Assembly: GCA_013399875.1 (NCBI GenBank)
Contig: VXAZ01001836.1
Location: forward strand, 868,001-932,000
Reading direction: 5' to 3'
Length of the DNA: 64,000 nucleotides
Source of the DNA: Gymnorhina tibicen
Lineage: Eukaryota > Chordata > Aves > Passeriformes > Artamidae
The position numbers and the translations under genes were made by a program. Below are positions 51,700 through 64,000 of the stretch, piece after piece; position 1 is the first letter of the stretch, and each line of letters opens with the position of its first letter. The notes beneath the pieces are model-generated. The model was not told where the DNA came from. It saw only the letters and a program-made list of their open reading frames with translations, and made no database searches.

Positions 51700-51771
51700 C
51701 TTACCATGGATACGGTCCTATGATGGAATGCCCACAAGGCTACAAGAGGATCAATGCTACGTTTTGTCAAG
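51700..51771 (+). CDS. LTBP1: LTBP1 exon: C-terminal part of TB1 domain
   Basis: The exon has 72 bases, phase 1 to phase 1, acceptor ttttttttcag ending at 51699 and donor GTATGA at 51772. It completes S277 and encodes residues 278-300: YHGYGPMMECPQGYKRIN, then ATFCQ. It supplies cysteines 7 and 8 (287 and 299) and so completes the 8-Cys TB domain started two exons earlier; all eight are present. A sequon lies at N295. The trailing G expects the next exon to begin with the aspartate of a calcium-binding EGF motif (D-I-N-E-C), which is not found before base 64000. Confidence 0.96.
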
Positions 51772-52367
51772 GTATGACAGTGCCCACAATTGATTGTGTT
51801 TATTTTGAGTACTGGCTTTCTGTGACAGCTTCTTTGATATTGATGGTTTAGTTGAATCAAATTAGTTGATTTATATTTGGGAAAAAAATCTTGAGACTAC
51901 TTTTGACTCTTTCAAATATTGGCAACTCTGTAAGAGTGGGTTTTTTCCTCCAGGGAAAACAATTTCTGAAACTTCTATGTATACTCTCCTTTTCTTTGAT
52001 GATATATAAAGATGACTTCATAAGGATTCTTTTACCTTGTTTTTCTGTAGAAATACATTGTTTTGTCAGTTTTTTTGCTAAAGTGAATCTGCAGACATAT
52101 TCAATTAAGTTAGATGAAACTAGCAATAACAGAATACTTTTTATAATCATGAAAGTGTAGAGTAATCAGAGAACAATTTTTTTGGACTCAAGAGGTTAGG
52201 CACAACAGTACTGAGAAAAGCCAGATAACGTCCTTGGCAAGTAGACAAGAAAAGCATGAATACCTGGCTGCCACGTAAAGAAGTGACCCACCTACTTCCA
52301 GAATGTGCATAGTGCAGGTGAGGATTTATGGAGTTAGAGATGGCCTAGTTGTGTTACTCCGGGATTA

Positions 52368-52715
52368 TTATCGCCTGGCGGTAAATACGTAAGTTATCAA
52401 AACATCCAGGATTGTGGGGTCTGCATGATCATGCAGCTCCAAAGCACGGCTTGGGACATTTGGATTCTCCTGCTCTATAGCGTCTTTATCTGACAAAGGT
52501 GAAGAGGTCAACACAGACAAATGCTCATTCTTTCTGCGTATCTTGGAGCACTGCACAGAGGTGCCAGATGAGGATATAGCAAAAAGCCTAATTGCTTGTC
52601 TGACTTGTTTGGCACAGCACAAGTAAACAAGAAAAAGGAGCTCTGAGAAGACGTAAGCAATCTTACATCTGTGTTCTGGAGAGAGATTGGGGAAGGAAGG
52701 GAAAAACGAGTTCAA
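52368..52715 (-). other. Unrecognised antisense frame in a CpG-containing patch
   Basis: An open frame of about 115 codons on the minus strand. Its first part has a strong pyrimidine tract ending in CAG (complement of about 52681-52712), a plausible acceptor, followed by a hydrophobic stretch (IAYVFSELLFLVYLCC) and basic and acidic segments to a stop near 52368. About seven CpGs fall in 52359-52540, more than in neighbouring intron. I do not recognise the product, and no convincing donor was found. It may be an old retroelement or chance. Confidence 0.15.
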
Positions 52716-54289
52716 GTGAAGCTGATACTGCTGTGGCCAGGTTTCTTAATCACTGTTGATACTTCAAAGGTAAAAGAGGTCCCAACAAATAGTAGTGGTG
52801 ATGGAGAGCTGGATAAAATGAAAGAGTAATTGATGTTAAAGGATATATGTAGGCATCTTGGACATAAATTTAATCTTATTTAACTGAAAACTTTCACTTT
52901 GCATGTTAATGAGGGAAGGTACTATAGCTAGTTGCATAAAGAAATTATTTACCCACCAAAATAATGAAGTTTGTCAAGCACTAAACACAAACATCCTGCT
53001 GGTTTACTGCTGAGGGAGATGTGAGCTGCTGTCTGCAGGTTTAGCCACCTGAGTCTATCTGCTGCTCAGATCTCTACGTAGTGGTCTACTAGCTTGCAGG
53101 GTAGGGGCATTTGGAGGACTGGATGGGTCAAAAAAGTAAAAAACTAAATGTAGGAGAGCTGCCAATTGCATCTCAAGAGCTTGTTCCCAGCTCTGCAGTG
53201 AAAGACTGTAGAGTCCCCTTAATAAATAAAAGGGATGGGGTGATGTTAATGGCAATTTACTAATGAAGACTGCAAAGTGAAAAGGTGAGGGAGGTGAGTG
53301 TGAGATGTAAATGGGCAGCTTTTTTATGCCTCAAATTAAACATGCAGGTGATGATTTTATCTCAGCAAGACGGTTCCAGCTATTTTGAAAGAGATTGTCT
53401 TGTTCCACATATCAGTCATGAGGTTTTTCAGAGTCTGCAAAAGAGAGGTTTTCTAACTTTCAGCCCAGAAAGTGTCTAGAAGATGCTATGATGCATTAGT
53501 GCCAACATGCATCCCTCTGAGCCATGATCCAGGAGAGACAGGAGCTTTTGATATCTTCAGTAGTTGTGTGTATACCCCACAGAATACACAGTGGTTTCAG
53601 ACAGCAGCAACCCAGCAGGCATTTAAAGGCGAGTAGGGCATTCGGTTCGTTTCAAGAGGCTGAACCCAGGTGCTGGCAAACCTTATTTCATGGAAACTAA
53701 GATCCTTAATCAGGGGTTATAGACAGTTAGAAATGGTCTTGTGCTTGTGAAAGTTGCCAGAAATAGACTAGGAAGCTGTTTCACTGAGCAGTGACAGGCT
53801 GATAGAGAGAGAGAACATATGTCTCTGGGTAGGAGTGTAAGAGGGAGCTGTACTGCCACGGTAGTGTACAGAGATAGATCTGTACCTGGTAGGCTAATCA
53901 TTGGGTTTTGCACTGGATTTTGATAATTCTTCCCCTGACACAGTTTTGTACTACATAACTAAAACTTCAAGAAATATGAGGCTTTAAATAATTTGTTTTA
54001 TTCTGCTGTCACTATCCCAGAAGAGAGTGAGCTGTAGACTTGCAGTTGATACACAGAAATTTTTAATGTAGTGTTTAATCATAAAATGATAGTAGGATTA
54101 TCTTACCAGGGAGTAGACTGTTGATGAATTTGGGATGGGGACAATCTCCTAACTTTCTGGAGAGGGATGAGGTAGTGGCTGTTGGAGGTATCCCTTACTG
54201 CTTTATTGAGGCTTGAATTGCTTCTCTGTAATTTGCTCACTAAGACACTCCAATAAGGAGATACAAATGGGAGAAGGAACATGAAACAA

Positions 54290-54365
54290 AGCCACGATGG
54301 AATTTAGTCCTATTGAAGTCAGTAACAAGATTACCATTTTCTTTTAGAGGGTCAGGATTTTGACC
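54290..54365. repeat. Possible ancient amniote repeat remnant
   Basis: 'gtcctattgaagtcagtaac' followed by 'agagggtcaggattttgacc' resembles the old amniote repeat theme 'cattgaagtcaatgg...' then 'ggatttgacc'. It is short and diverged, judged by eye only. Confidence 0.3.
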
Positions 54366-57300
54366 TCTGTTTAAACGTTCTTCAGGAAAGCTAGTTTCAT
54401 ATGTGAAAGCTGCTGGCAGGGTGCATTTCAGCCCTGAAATGGTTATTAGCATGTGCTTCTCAATGGGCCAGCCAAAAGTGTCCTGTTTGTTTATCTGAAG
54501 CAGACATGCTTTTCTATAAGAGAAGAGGACAGGGCTAATGAAGAAAGAGCTGTCCATATCACTAACATGGACAGCAGTAGATGTCAAGAGAAAACAGTTT
54601 AAGCTGCTGGCACGGCAGTATTCATATTCCTTTAAGAATCCTTACAATTAAATTGGAAGGGAGTGGAACAGCATGTCCATATGCAAGTGTACATTTTAAT
54701 TAGATTATTCTTTGCTGAAAGGGTATGCGTGCTGTGTCCATGCTTACAAAGGGCCAGGGTTGCCAGACCTAATAGTAATGGGGATATATTTCTGAATACT
54801 CTGCCTACAGCTAAAAGAGATCGGTTCTTTCACCTCAGTGTTGTCCAACTTTTACTGCCTTTGGAAACTCAGGCCTAAAAGCCTAATTAACCTTTTGTTC
54901 TACTTTGGTTTTGCAGTCCAAAGTCTACATAGGCTTCATAAACTAAGGAATATTAGTGTGATTAATAACCAGATAATTATTTTTTTCCTTTCAAGTGAGT
55001 GAACTAATGTAATGAAGCAGTCTTCTCTCTAATGTGTAAGTAAGACCACAAAGAACCATCTGTGGGTATGTTAATGTAAACAGTTTAGTGTAATTACTAT
55101 CAAGAAAGCTTTTTCCTCCCTCAGTAATTATCTTTTCAATGGGGTGATTTATTACATGTACACACATGGATGCCCTAAGGCTGTCATTAGAGCCAAAATA
55201 CAGCTTATCAGTATTGCAACTTCTTTGTCAGAATCCACATGCTATGCTAATTTCTGGTTCCCTGCTTAGAATTATATTTACTGTTTCCTTAGTCTGCTAA
55301 TGGTTTTCTTGGAAAACTGAAATAGAATGGAAAAAACAGCTGGTGAAAAGGTTGGATTCATTTTTCAGGAAACTAACATATTGCCAACAGAGCACTTTAG
55401 AAATCTTATCTTGAAGAACTGGAAAAATACCTGAACACTTGTTGTTTTGCAATGAAGTAAAAAGTGTATGGAAGTTCTTGGAAAGTCCCTATAATCTTAA
55501 AATTAAATGTTTATGAACTTGCAGAAATTAGTACTTGTATGTTGATAGATGAAATTCTATAATCCTATGCTCTGGGGACTTGAAGCACTTTTCCCTTGGC
55601 TTCATGATGATTTAAGATAAATTTTGAAGGTATATTCTTCCCTCCTACATTTGTCCCTAAAATACAGTAATAAATTTGTTTTCTCTGCAAGTTGTATATT
55701 TATTTCACTACTTTTAAGTAATACAAGAGCTTAGTTAACAAGAAATGCTGTTTAATGTTACTTAGTTACTAAGTCAACAACCATCTTTCAAAGAAGTTCT
55801 TTTATGATGATCATAGTGAGAATTAAATATATCTCCAGAAACTGGGCTGGGTTGCTGTTTGGACACTGATTATGTGTTGGAGAAGTATGGCTCTGCAAAC
55901 TTGCGTTCCAGTAAATTCCACGCAAAAGCACAAAACGAGTTGGACTGATTTCTTCTGCTGCTATTCTGTTAGCTCACAGAAATCAGTGGGTCATTTCTTA
56001 GAATAAACAATTGTTTTTTCTGTAATTTTAAAAAACATTGCAGTAGTTTAATTAACAATGAAACCTTAGTTTTTGTTTCTTTTACCTCTCATTCTCACTA
56101 ATCAAGTTATTATTGAAACAGTCAACTATAGTGGAGGCAGTGAGATCTGGATATTGTATTTTTCTTAGAGGATATTAATAGTGGTTAATGTACCTATAGC
56201 AGAAACAGCTGGAACAGTATTTTCTGTGGTGTTAACAGGTAAGTGATTATTGTAATTGATTTTCATAAAGAGAATTTAAACTGACACATGCATATTGAGT
56301 GAATTTGGAGATCATTCAGTCAGATGACACTCTCAGTGAAGCCTAGTATATAACTTAGCAGAATGTGTCAAATTTTCACAATTGACATAAATTATATATT
56401 CCAGTCTAAATTTGCAGCATGATTTATTACACACATTAAAGCACTCTACAGCATGAAAAGATCTATCAAGGCAGATGTTACTAAATAACATTTAATGAAT
56501 GACTACTAGGTCATTCTTAATTAAGTTGCCTAATTCGGCACATTCTAGTTAGTACGTAATTGATCTAGAAGGCTTTCTTCGCTTAAATGCAGCAAAGTGT
56601 TTTAAGGGTGCGTGGGTCTTACTGGAAGGCAAGTTATTCTCTTTGCATCAGAAGGAGGTAAATATTTTCCACTTGGTTTTATTATTTAGTAATTTAAACA
56701 AAGTCAGTCAGTTTTTGATAAGCATAGAGACAGGATTTGAGAGCTAACTGTGGAAGTCCCCCTTCTGAAATTTAACTTTCCACAGTGCTTAGGCCTCTGA
56801 TCAGCTATCAAGATTGCTTGTGTCCTCCAGCACTAGACACTTGGGACAGAGGGGGTGAGATGGGCTGCAGTATTTTTCTAGCCACAAGTTTATTCTGAAT
56901 ATTTCAGTGAAGTTACCAGGGCTGTGATGCTCTGATTAGAAGTCCTTGCTTCTACCAGTTCCTGTTCTTGGTCCAAATTTTGTAAGAACCTCCTGGATAT
57001 CATGACTGTCCTAGCTGAAAGCAGTTGCATATTTAGTGTTTATACCTTGTTATATGTTGTCTTAAAAATTGTGAAATTTTATGTTGTTTTCTTCTAGGGC
57101 ATGTAATGTCACTTTGAAAATCTGAATTGTTCATTGTTTTTTGAGTCATATTAATTCACGTAATCAAAAATCACCTACTAAATTTGTTACATAGCAAACT
57201 CAATGATACAAGTGAGATCTATTGTTTCAAAAGAGGAATTTTTTTAAATTAATGCTAAATCACTTAACATTCTTCAGCCTTGTTTATGAAAATTTTAAAT

Positions 57301-57786
57301 GCCTTTTAGTTACTTCAACATAAAATAGTAATAAAATCAAACCCTGATCCCATTTTGATAGTGGAACCTGTAGTTTCAAAGCTATCAATGCTCCTGGAAA
57401 GAAATTTGACTGCATTATTTACATCAATAGTAGCAATGGTTTCTTTCAAAAAACAAATTAAAGGCTATTTTTGTTTGCATTTGCACTGTTCTAAATTCTT
57501 GCAGTAAACTGTGACCTTTCTGAATTCATAGACTGCTTTTCTGTGAAAAAAATGTCTTCTTTAAAATGCATAGATAGATTTAAATAACATAATATCAGAA
57601 GACTGCAGAACACATTAATAAACGTATGTTTGGTTGTAGGATTTTAAGGTAATACTTAAATATGGTTAAAATTTCCAAGCTGTGATGATTTTGATGAGCA
57701 TAAATTCAATGTGCTAAGCCTGGAAATGAAAGAATGAATTAAATTTTATAGGAATGTTTCAAATTCCTGCATGTCTGTGACCAAAT

Positions 57787-57936
57787 ATGGGCATTGCTCG
57801 CTCTCCGAAAAGGGTAGGCGGTGGACTTGCTCGGTGTGTCCGAATGACTTACGAGGCTGAAGGCAGAGAAGACAGCTCTACACCACCTCAGTGTTTCTGC
57901 GTTAGGCCAGCTGGGTGGTCTGAGAAGCTTTTGTAG
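57787..57936 (+). other. CpG-rich patch with a 49-codon open frame
   Basis: An ATG at 57787 opens a 49-codon frame ending in TAG at 57934-57936. It begins MGIARSPKRVGGGLARCVRM and later has PPQCFCVRPAGW. At least seven CpGs fall in 57799-57901, against a CpG-poor, AT-rich background. There is no recognised family, promoter or splice partner. It may be a recent insertion, a small regulatory patch, or chance. Confidence 0.15.
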
Positions 57937-60900
57937 TGGTTAACACAGCCAAAACACAGTGAACTTCTCTTCCTAAATAGTCTTAGATCTGGAAGCTGCT
58001 AAAGGGAAGCACTGCAGAGCTGATACTCCAACATCAGCTTTTGTAGGGTGCTCTGTAGCAGAGCACTGCTGATCAGTCCTCCCGCACCACTTTGCTTGGC
58101 TGCAGCCACCATCACCTTCAGGATGTGTTGGCCTGTTAATGCGTATAACAGAAGCAGGCTGTGAAGCATTTCCATATTTGCTTGCTGAAGCATCTAGTAA
58201 GGTATTTCAGTAAAAGGGGAAGTTAAAGGAGCTTTATGATGTAGTAAATAACTCGGTAGGTTTTACTGTAACCAAGCAAAGCATATTCTTTCAACAGTAA
58301 GTGACAGGTACAGATCTCGTTTTAAGCAGGCACAGGAATTTTTCCTAGGATTTGATGTTTACACTTGGCATAGTTTGTTATTCTTGGATAAAGGATACTC
58401 AGGCTGCATTACAACACCATTAATCCTGGAATAAAGCTGAAATTACTCACTTCCTGGATGTGATTGAATTAGGTATACCATTGCTCAACGAAACGTGAGA
58501 GAAGTCGCTTGTAGGTTTCCAGTAAAGAACCAAAGTAGTGTTGAACAGCAGCTAATGCAGTCACAAACACTGTTTTAATCTAATTTAAAAGCCAGTGTAG
58601 AACTGGAGAATGCAAGCAGAATGTTGGAAGTTAAGACCTTCTGCAGCATGTCCTCCCCTCCAGCACAGAGTTCTGTGCATTGTCATTCGGTTGAGGAGAT
58701 TCTGCTACATTCTACCTTTCTGTACATAAATACCTCTACATCAGCGAGAGGGAGACCTTCCATTAGATGTGAAAATGCTTTGTCACTGAAATTTAAGTAC
58801 CTTAGAACAGAATTGGAAGTTTTGATTGATGCATTTCTTTTTCAGTCATTGCAATTCTTCAGTGTGCAGTGTACATAAGAGAGCTAAATGAGTAAATCTG
58901 TACTTGATGAAATATAGGTGGAGATGTTGAAAAATCACTGGGAGTTTTGATCTTTAAGCAAGCAAGAACTGTTTAGAGAGGAGTAACAGATAATGGTCAG
59001 GTTGTTTTTCAGAAGCTTCGTGCATTTTTTTATTTCTTCTGGAGTATTCAGTCCTTCTCTAAATCAGTTATTAGAAGAAAATAGGTGATATTAACTGTTG
59101 TCTGCACTTAGACTGAATGAAATTTAGTTTAGTATCGTGATACTTAGCCCATGCAAGTGTCTATGTGATGTCATGAGTAAAAACAGTTCTTCATCTGATT
59201 GTATTAAATATATGTGGACCAAGATTCTGGTAAAGTGCTTTCTAATGTGAAACCTTGATGATTGCCTCACACTGGACAAAAATTCAAATAAAGTTTCTTT
59301 GTGAACATTGATAGGAAGTAAGCAGAAAAAAAATGAACAAAGTGAATTTTCTTTTTGTTATCTGAGTTATCCATTCATTTCCATGTTTTATCTGCTAATA
59401 ATCGATGTGAAGTTCCTTGAAGATGAACCTGGTTTTGGACTTAGTAAAGCTATGTAATTATCATGGTTTAGAACAAGTTCAATATTAGTGTGTGCTTACT
59501 TGTTTAAATGAACACCATCTTATATTGTTCCCACTTCCCTCCCTTGCTTGTTTAGTTTTGAGGGTTGGTTTTTTGTTGGGTTTTTTTTTAAGTCACGAAG
59601 ATAGTACTGTGTTCGTAGTCATACTCCCTACATGAGCAGGCAAGCATTCAGTTAGAAAATGGCTGTTACAGCTTGCTTTTTTTCACCAGGAAATTCAGTG
59701 GCAGTAAGTCATTAACACATTGCATTTTCTGAGAGAAGGCTGACCTGACACCCAGAAGACCCATAAAAATGTGTGGGAAGGTATCAAACACCAACTGTTG
59801 CTGTTAAGAGAGTCTGTTTTAAGTTCTCCTTAGTGGGAAGATTGTGGGATAGATGAGCAGCAGTTTGGTTACAGTGTCTGGGTTATTTGAAGCTGGGAGC
59901 ACAGTGGTGGCTCTGGGGAATGTGGTGGCCAGCTCACCATATATCAAGCTGTGCTTAGAAAAGGGTATAGGAGGAGCTGAGGCACAGAAGACTCATCTGT
60001 ACAGTGCTGCAGCATCACTGTTAAGGCCCTGGTTGTGGCAAAGCTTCTGTGTATTTGGATGAACTTGTGAGAGCAGAGTCACCAGCAGGGCCGCTGGGAT
60101 GGCATGTGGCTTCCACAGTAGATCATAAGTACGAGCCAAACTTCCATGGAGATGGACTACCACATCTAGGGGCACAGCATGCCAAGGACCAGTTCCACAT
60201 ATTTGGCATGTATAATACTAAAGGGTAGAAGCATGGGTCAGGCTGTCAGTGCAGAACTGAAAATGCTTCTTTTATGCCAGTGGGGTTATACCATTTATTA
60301 CCACTGAGAAAGGGTCAAGTCATTCATATTATCAAACACCAAATTGATTTGTCAGTTCTGTAAAATGCTTTATTTACTAGTTCTGTAAAAATTATAAATA
60401 GCAGTGCTTACTGTGAGAGTTCTTTGTGGAGCCATGTGAGGTGATGTGGGCAATATCTCCTTGTTTAAATTCTCTTTTTTTCTGTATCACTAGTGCAGAG
60501 GCTTTTTACCAATGGAACTTCATTACTCTGCTTTTCTTAAAAACTGAAAGTCTATATTGAATTGGTCTTGGGAAAGCTTTATTTTCATATGTGTGGTTTT
60601 GTAGTACTGCTACCTAGCCCCTTAGTATTTCCTCGGTGTAGATGAAGGCATTTGATCAAATTACTCCTCAAATATGCCATCAGTTCATACTTCTACACAG
60701 GATATTATTTAGGCATTTTTCTCTAGTTTCTACGGGGAAGCAAATGAATTCTTATTCTTGTACTAATGTAAAATTGAAATATTTTTATGTCCATATACAT
60801 GAAATAGAGAAAGAGGAAAAAAAACTCTGCTAATCTTGAATCAGATTTCCTTTCCAGCTGCCTGAACAAGTTGATTCCAGTGCAATTTGCACAGCTGGGC

Positions 60901-63900
60901 AGGCTGGCAGGTGGTTGGAAACATTTTGGATAGGTGGCCTTTTACCACAGTCTGAAATGAAGTGAAGTGGGTAGTAAATCTGGGAGGAATTTTTTTTTTT
61001 CTGCTCAAGTTGTTAAATAAACACTATTCTTACATGTACATATGTTTCTTTTGAAAATTTGAGGGTTTTATTTTTTAACAGCTTCTGGCTTGTTTCTGTG
61101 GAATCCCTAGTCCAGTTTGTGTAATTCAGCATAGAGCATCAGCTCAGTAATTCTATGAGCTCATTGAGTAGACATGACCAGGAAAAGAGGCATTAAAATA
61201 CACTATAATTAAGTCATGCTGAGGCACTGGAACATGCACAATGAAGTTAACTTTAAAAATTGAACAAATTTAGCAAGAGGAATATCCGTATCAGGAACTC
61301 TAGAAGGAATGTTAGTTGGTATTTACATATACATAAGCTGGTACTTAAATGTAGCAGTTCTCACATTAAATAGCAATGGCAGAGCTCATGTGAATGGGGA
61401 ATTATGTTCTTAAGTACAAGACATACAAGAACAGTTCTTCTGTAAAGAGATTGGATACAGAGGCAATAATGACAGCATCTGTGAATGATTCCTGCAGAAG
61501 AGTTGAATCATTTGGAAAGAAGGATGACTGTGTATGCATGACTTATAGGAAGATCCCATGTATCCACAAATCAGCCACTGTAGTAAATAATGCCTTGAAA
61601 CACTCATACTTTTAATATTCAAATAATAAAGTTTATCCATGTATAGATTTTAAACATGCCCTGAAATGAAGATGGATGCAAACAATGAGTAAATATCATA
61701 TCATCTAATAAATGAAGAATGCATCATTAATAATTTTTAACACTGAAAATACAAATGCACTTATGTTAAGCTATACAATTACTTATATTGCTTAAAGACC
61801 TGTAGAAGGGTAGAATTATTCTCCTAGATAGAAAGGAAAAGTGCCATCCATTTCATGCTAACATATAAGTAAATAGCAATGTATTTTAATGTTTAACAAA
61901 CAAGAGACTTAGTCTTTCCTTGAAAATAAGAATTATAAAATCCAAGTCAAATTGCCCTTTTCTGAAATAAGCTGTCTTCTTTGCTGATGTAAAACTTAAA
62001 TGTTGTTTTCACTAGACAAAGCATTTCTGCTAATTCTAATTCCAGAAAAAGTCACCAAAGAAGTGATATGTTATGCATGTTGCTTGGCAGATATCTTCCA
62101 TTTTCCTCCAGTGGAATAGGTTAATTTTCCTATGAAGAAAAATGTGTACTTAGAATTTGGAAAGGGAGAAATTTGTTTAAAAATGTCTGGGTACTACAAT
62201 GTAGGAAGTAGAGAAATTATTTTCATTATGTGTATCGATTTCTCCTGTGTTTTTCCTCTTCCTCCAAAAACCGTATGTGGTTTTTGCACATAGGTGCGTG
62301 TGTAATTTGTATTTGTGTAACTGTGTTGAGGATTTTCATCTTGAAATGAACCCAGACATTTTTCCTGTGCTCAGAGTAAAAGATCTCTTCCTCTTATTTC
62401 TGGCACCAGAGACATTGCTTTATCAAAGCAAGTAGAACAGTTTTGTGGTTTAGCATTTGAAGACTGATCTGACAACCCAAATTGCCAACAGGTAGAAAAT
62501 TCAATAGAGGGTTTTGAGTGTTCCAGTATTTTCTTTGTATTAGCTTCTAGATATTGCAGAGTCTTTTTTTCCATCAGGTCCTAGTCAGGCCTAATTTTAG
62601 AAAATGGAGCATCAGTAATATGTCCTTTCCTCCCAACAACTTTACAACAGCACCACTATGTTTCCCTTTAGGGATGTTTCAATAACGTCTTTAGTTTTCT
62701 AACTGTTAAGATTTAAGTTCATTTCTTTAATACTCACAAATCATAACGGTATTGAAATAGTGATAATCTTCCCTCTGGGATCAGTTGGAACTGTGTAGAT
62801 GCCTTCGATTATATTTTGAGATTTCAGGGTAAAAGAAAGAACCTAGTCTGACGAAGAAATTTAAGAAACGGATAAAATTCAAGTGCATCCGAAAAGGTCT
62901 AGCTTACTAAATGTTCTGTATTAATGCAACCCTTAAATAAGTTATTCCTGTTCTTATACGGGATGTCATCCTGCTTAAACACTGGATGGGACAAATGCAG
63001 ACTGCTGTACAAAAATACTTCGGCTGGTTTTTCTGCTCTTTTCTTATACCATTCTCCTTTTGAAATAGTCCACTTCCTCTGAGGTCAGAAAGTCATGTAG
63101 TCTGGGAATTTCACTTGAAAATTCCTTTGAGGCAGAGCTGATCCTTTGTAATTCGTGTGGTTTCCATCACATTTCATCCAAAGTTCTAGGATATAAATTA
63201 CTACCCTTTGTCACACGTAGCTAAGTGCATAGAAGTGAAGTTTATCCAGGTGGTGTCAAGATACTATATTAGGTATAGCACTGGAAGAGCTGAGGGATAA
63301 GCTCAGCAGTGAGTATTTGGGAAAAAATGTGGCTGATATGGCAACTGCCAGAGTCTGCTGTACTGCGCACTCTTGTGTCATGGGACAGGTAGCCAAACTT
63401 AGGAAGAAAAACGAAGACGAAAGAATCTTTCTGTAGGTTTCCAAATGCAAACCTCAGCACATCTGTTATATGTTGTATATTCAACCTCTTACCCTCAGTG
63501 ATGGTGTTGAATTAGGAAGCAACATACAATTAGGTCAAATAAAATTAGGTTGCTTTTATAAAAGCGAAAAGGAAAGATAATAAATATTATATATTTTAGA
63601 TAAATGATCACTAATACCTGATTTTCAAAGAGCTAGCTGGAATTTCTAACTTCTGTATGAAGTTTGTTTACTCTGCAAGGTAGATGTTTTTTCCTAGCCC
63701 TAAGGATAGGGAGGGAAAGTCTTACAGAAAAAATAATACACATAAATATTTTAAAGTAGGTCTATTTCAGTGTACTCGCTCCATTTTTCTGAAAGAGGAG
63801 ACTTCGCAATTTATGACATAGATAATTATGGATTAGAGGTTTTTTTAAATTTTATTTTTGTTACTATTTTAAGGTTTGGATTATCAGTGCAAACTGTTGT

Positions 63901-64000
63901 TGCTGTCCCATGCAATAAAAACCTAGTTTGGCTGATGTAGTTACAGATGGTATCCAGATGATTGTTAGACAGGTCCTGTTTTAAAAGTGAACTACAGCCA

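Larger units (their letters stand above)
1..64000 (+). other. LTBP1: LTBP1 gene body, 5' part of shared region (partial)
   Basis: Five exons in one order, all on the + strand, with compatible phases (1, 1, 0, 1, 1 at successive introns), encode the start of the protein common to both LTBP1 isoforms. LTBP1 is a secreted extracellular-matrix glycoprotein of the fibrillin/LTBP family. It binds the TGF-beta latency-associated propeptide covalently through a later TB domain and deposits latent TGF-beta on fibrillin and fibronectin fibres. The long-isoform exons should lie left of the window, and the calcium-binding EGF array and remaining TB domains right of it. Identity rests on recognising the protein sequence, especially the four-Cys segment and first TB domain; LTBP2-4 differ in these regions. 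Confidence 0.95.
51772..64000 (+). other. LTBP1: LTBP1 intron, at least 12.2 kb, runs off the window
   Basis: It begins with GTATGA. I searched for a DINEC-type calcium-binding EGF exon after a pyrimidine tract and saw none, so the intron probably continues beyond the window. Contents: an antisense frame with a possible acceptor (52368-52715), a possible ancient repeat (about 54290-54365), and a CpG-rich patch with a 49-codon frame (57787-57936). The remainder is AT-rich with no recognised element. Confidence 0.85.

Noticed and set aside
54240..54587. 115-codon minus-strand frame
   Set aside because: It partly overlaps a probable ancient repeat remnant and shows no recognisable domain.
51772..64000. 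Search for the next LTBP1 exon (calcium-binding EGF, DINEC-type)
   Set aside because: No pyrimidine-tract acceptor followed by such coding text was found; the exon is presumed to lie beyond the window.
1..64000. tRNA, rRNA, CRISPR arrays, bacterial operons, intact viral genes
   Set aside because: No cloverleaf, rRNA core, regularly spaced repeat array or long viral reading frame was recognised; the window is ordinary avian intron plus five LTBP1 exons.

Overview
The window is vertebrate, almost certainly avian, nuclear DNA. It carries the 5' half of the shared region of LTBP1 (latent TGF-beta-binding protein 1) on the + strand. Five exons are supported by protein-level recognition, GT/AG splice sites and matching intron phases: 12761-12983 (with an untranslated part upstream), 30649-30873, 34137-34414, 45615-45717 and 51700-51771. 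Together they encode 300 complete codons plus one base. In order these are a signal peptide, the four-cysteine N-terminal segment, a non-calcium EGF-like domain, a Pro/His/Gln-rich linker, and one complete 8-cysteine TB domain. The gene runs off the right edge: the last donor at 51772 needs an acceptor beyond base 64000, and no calcium-binding EGF exon was seen in the final 12.2 kb.

The first exon is the most informative locus. It has its own ATG (12761) and a hydrophobic signal peptide, as in the short isoform LTBP-1S. It also has a good splice acceptor (AG at 12814-12815) inside the coding sequence, as expected for the long isoform LTBP-1L, which is known to splice into the first coding exon of the short form. 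So bases 1-12815 are probably both an LTBP-1L intron and the 5' flank and promoter of LTBP-1S. Two upstream ATGs, one opening a frame that overlaps the main start, lie in the presumed leader.

The rest is AT-rich intron. Bird origin is indicated by several CR1 LINE fragments with the typical 3' end (about 9335-9818 plus, 16673-17035 minus, 46868-47530 plus, and a degraded one near 5560-6115), and by a solo LTR resembling the abundant avian ERVL-type LTRs (22581-23168, minus). A short hAT-like DNA transposon with terminal inverted repeats and an imperfect 8-bp target duplication sits at 21047-21335. Short remnants resembling an ancient amniote repeat are also present.

No tRNA, rRNA, CRISPR, operon or bacterial-type feature was seen. 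No novel multi-gene system is evident. The observations most worth checking are the dual use of the signal-peptide codons as a splice polypyrimidine tract, the overlapping uORF, and three small open stretches (1397-1651 plus, 52368-52715 minus, 57787-57936 plus) that could be unannotated exons or chance.
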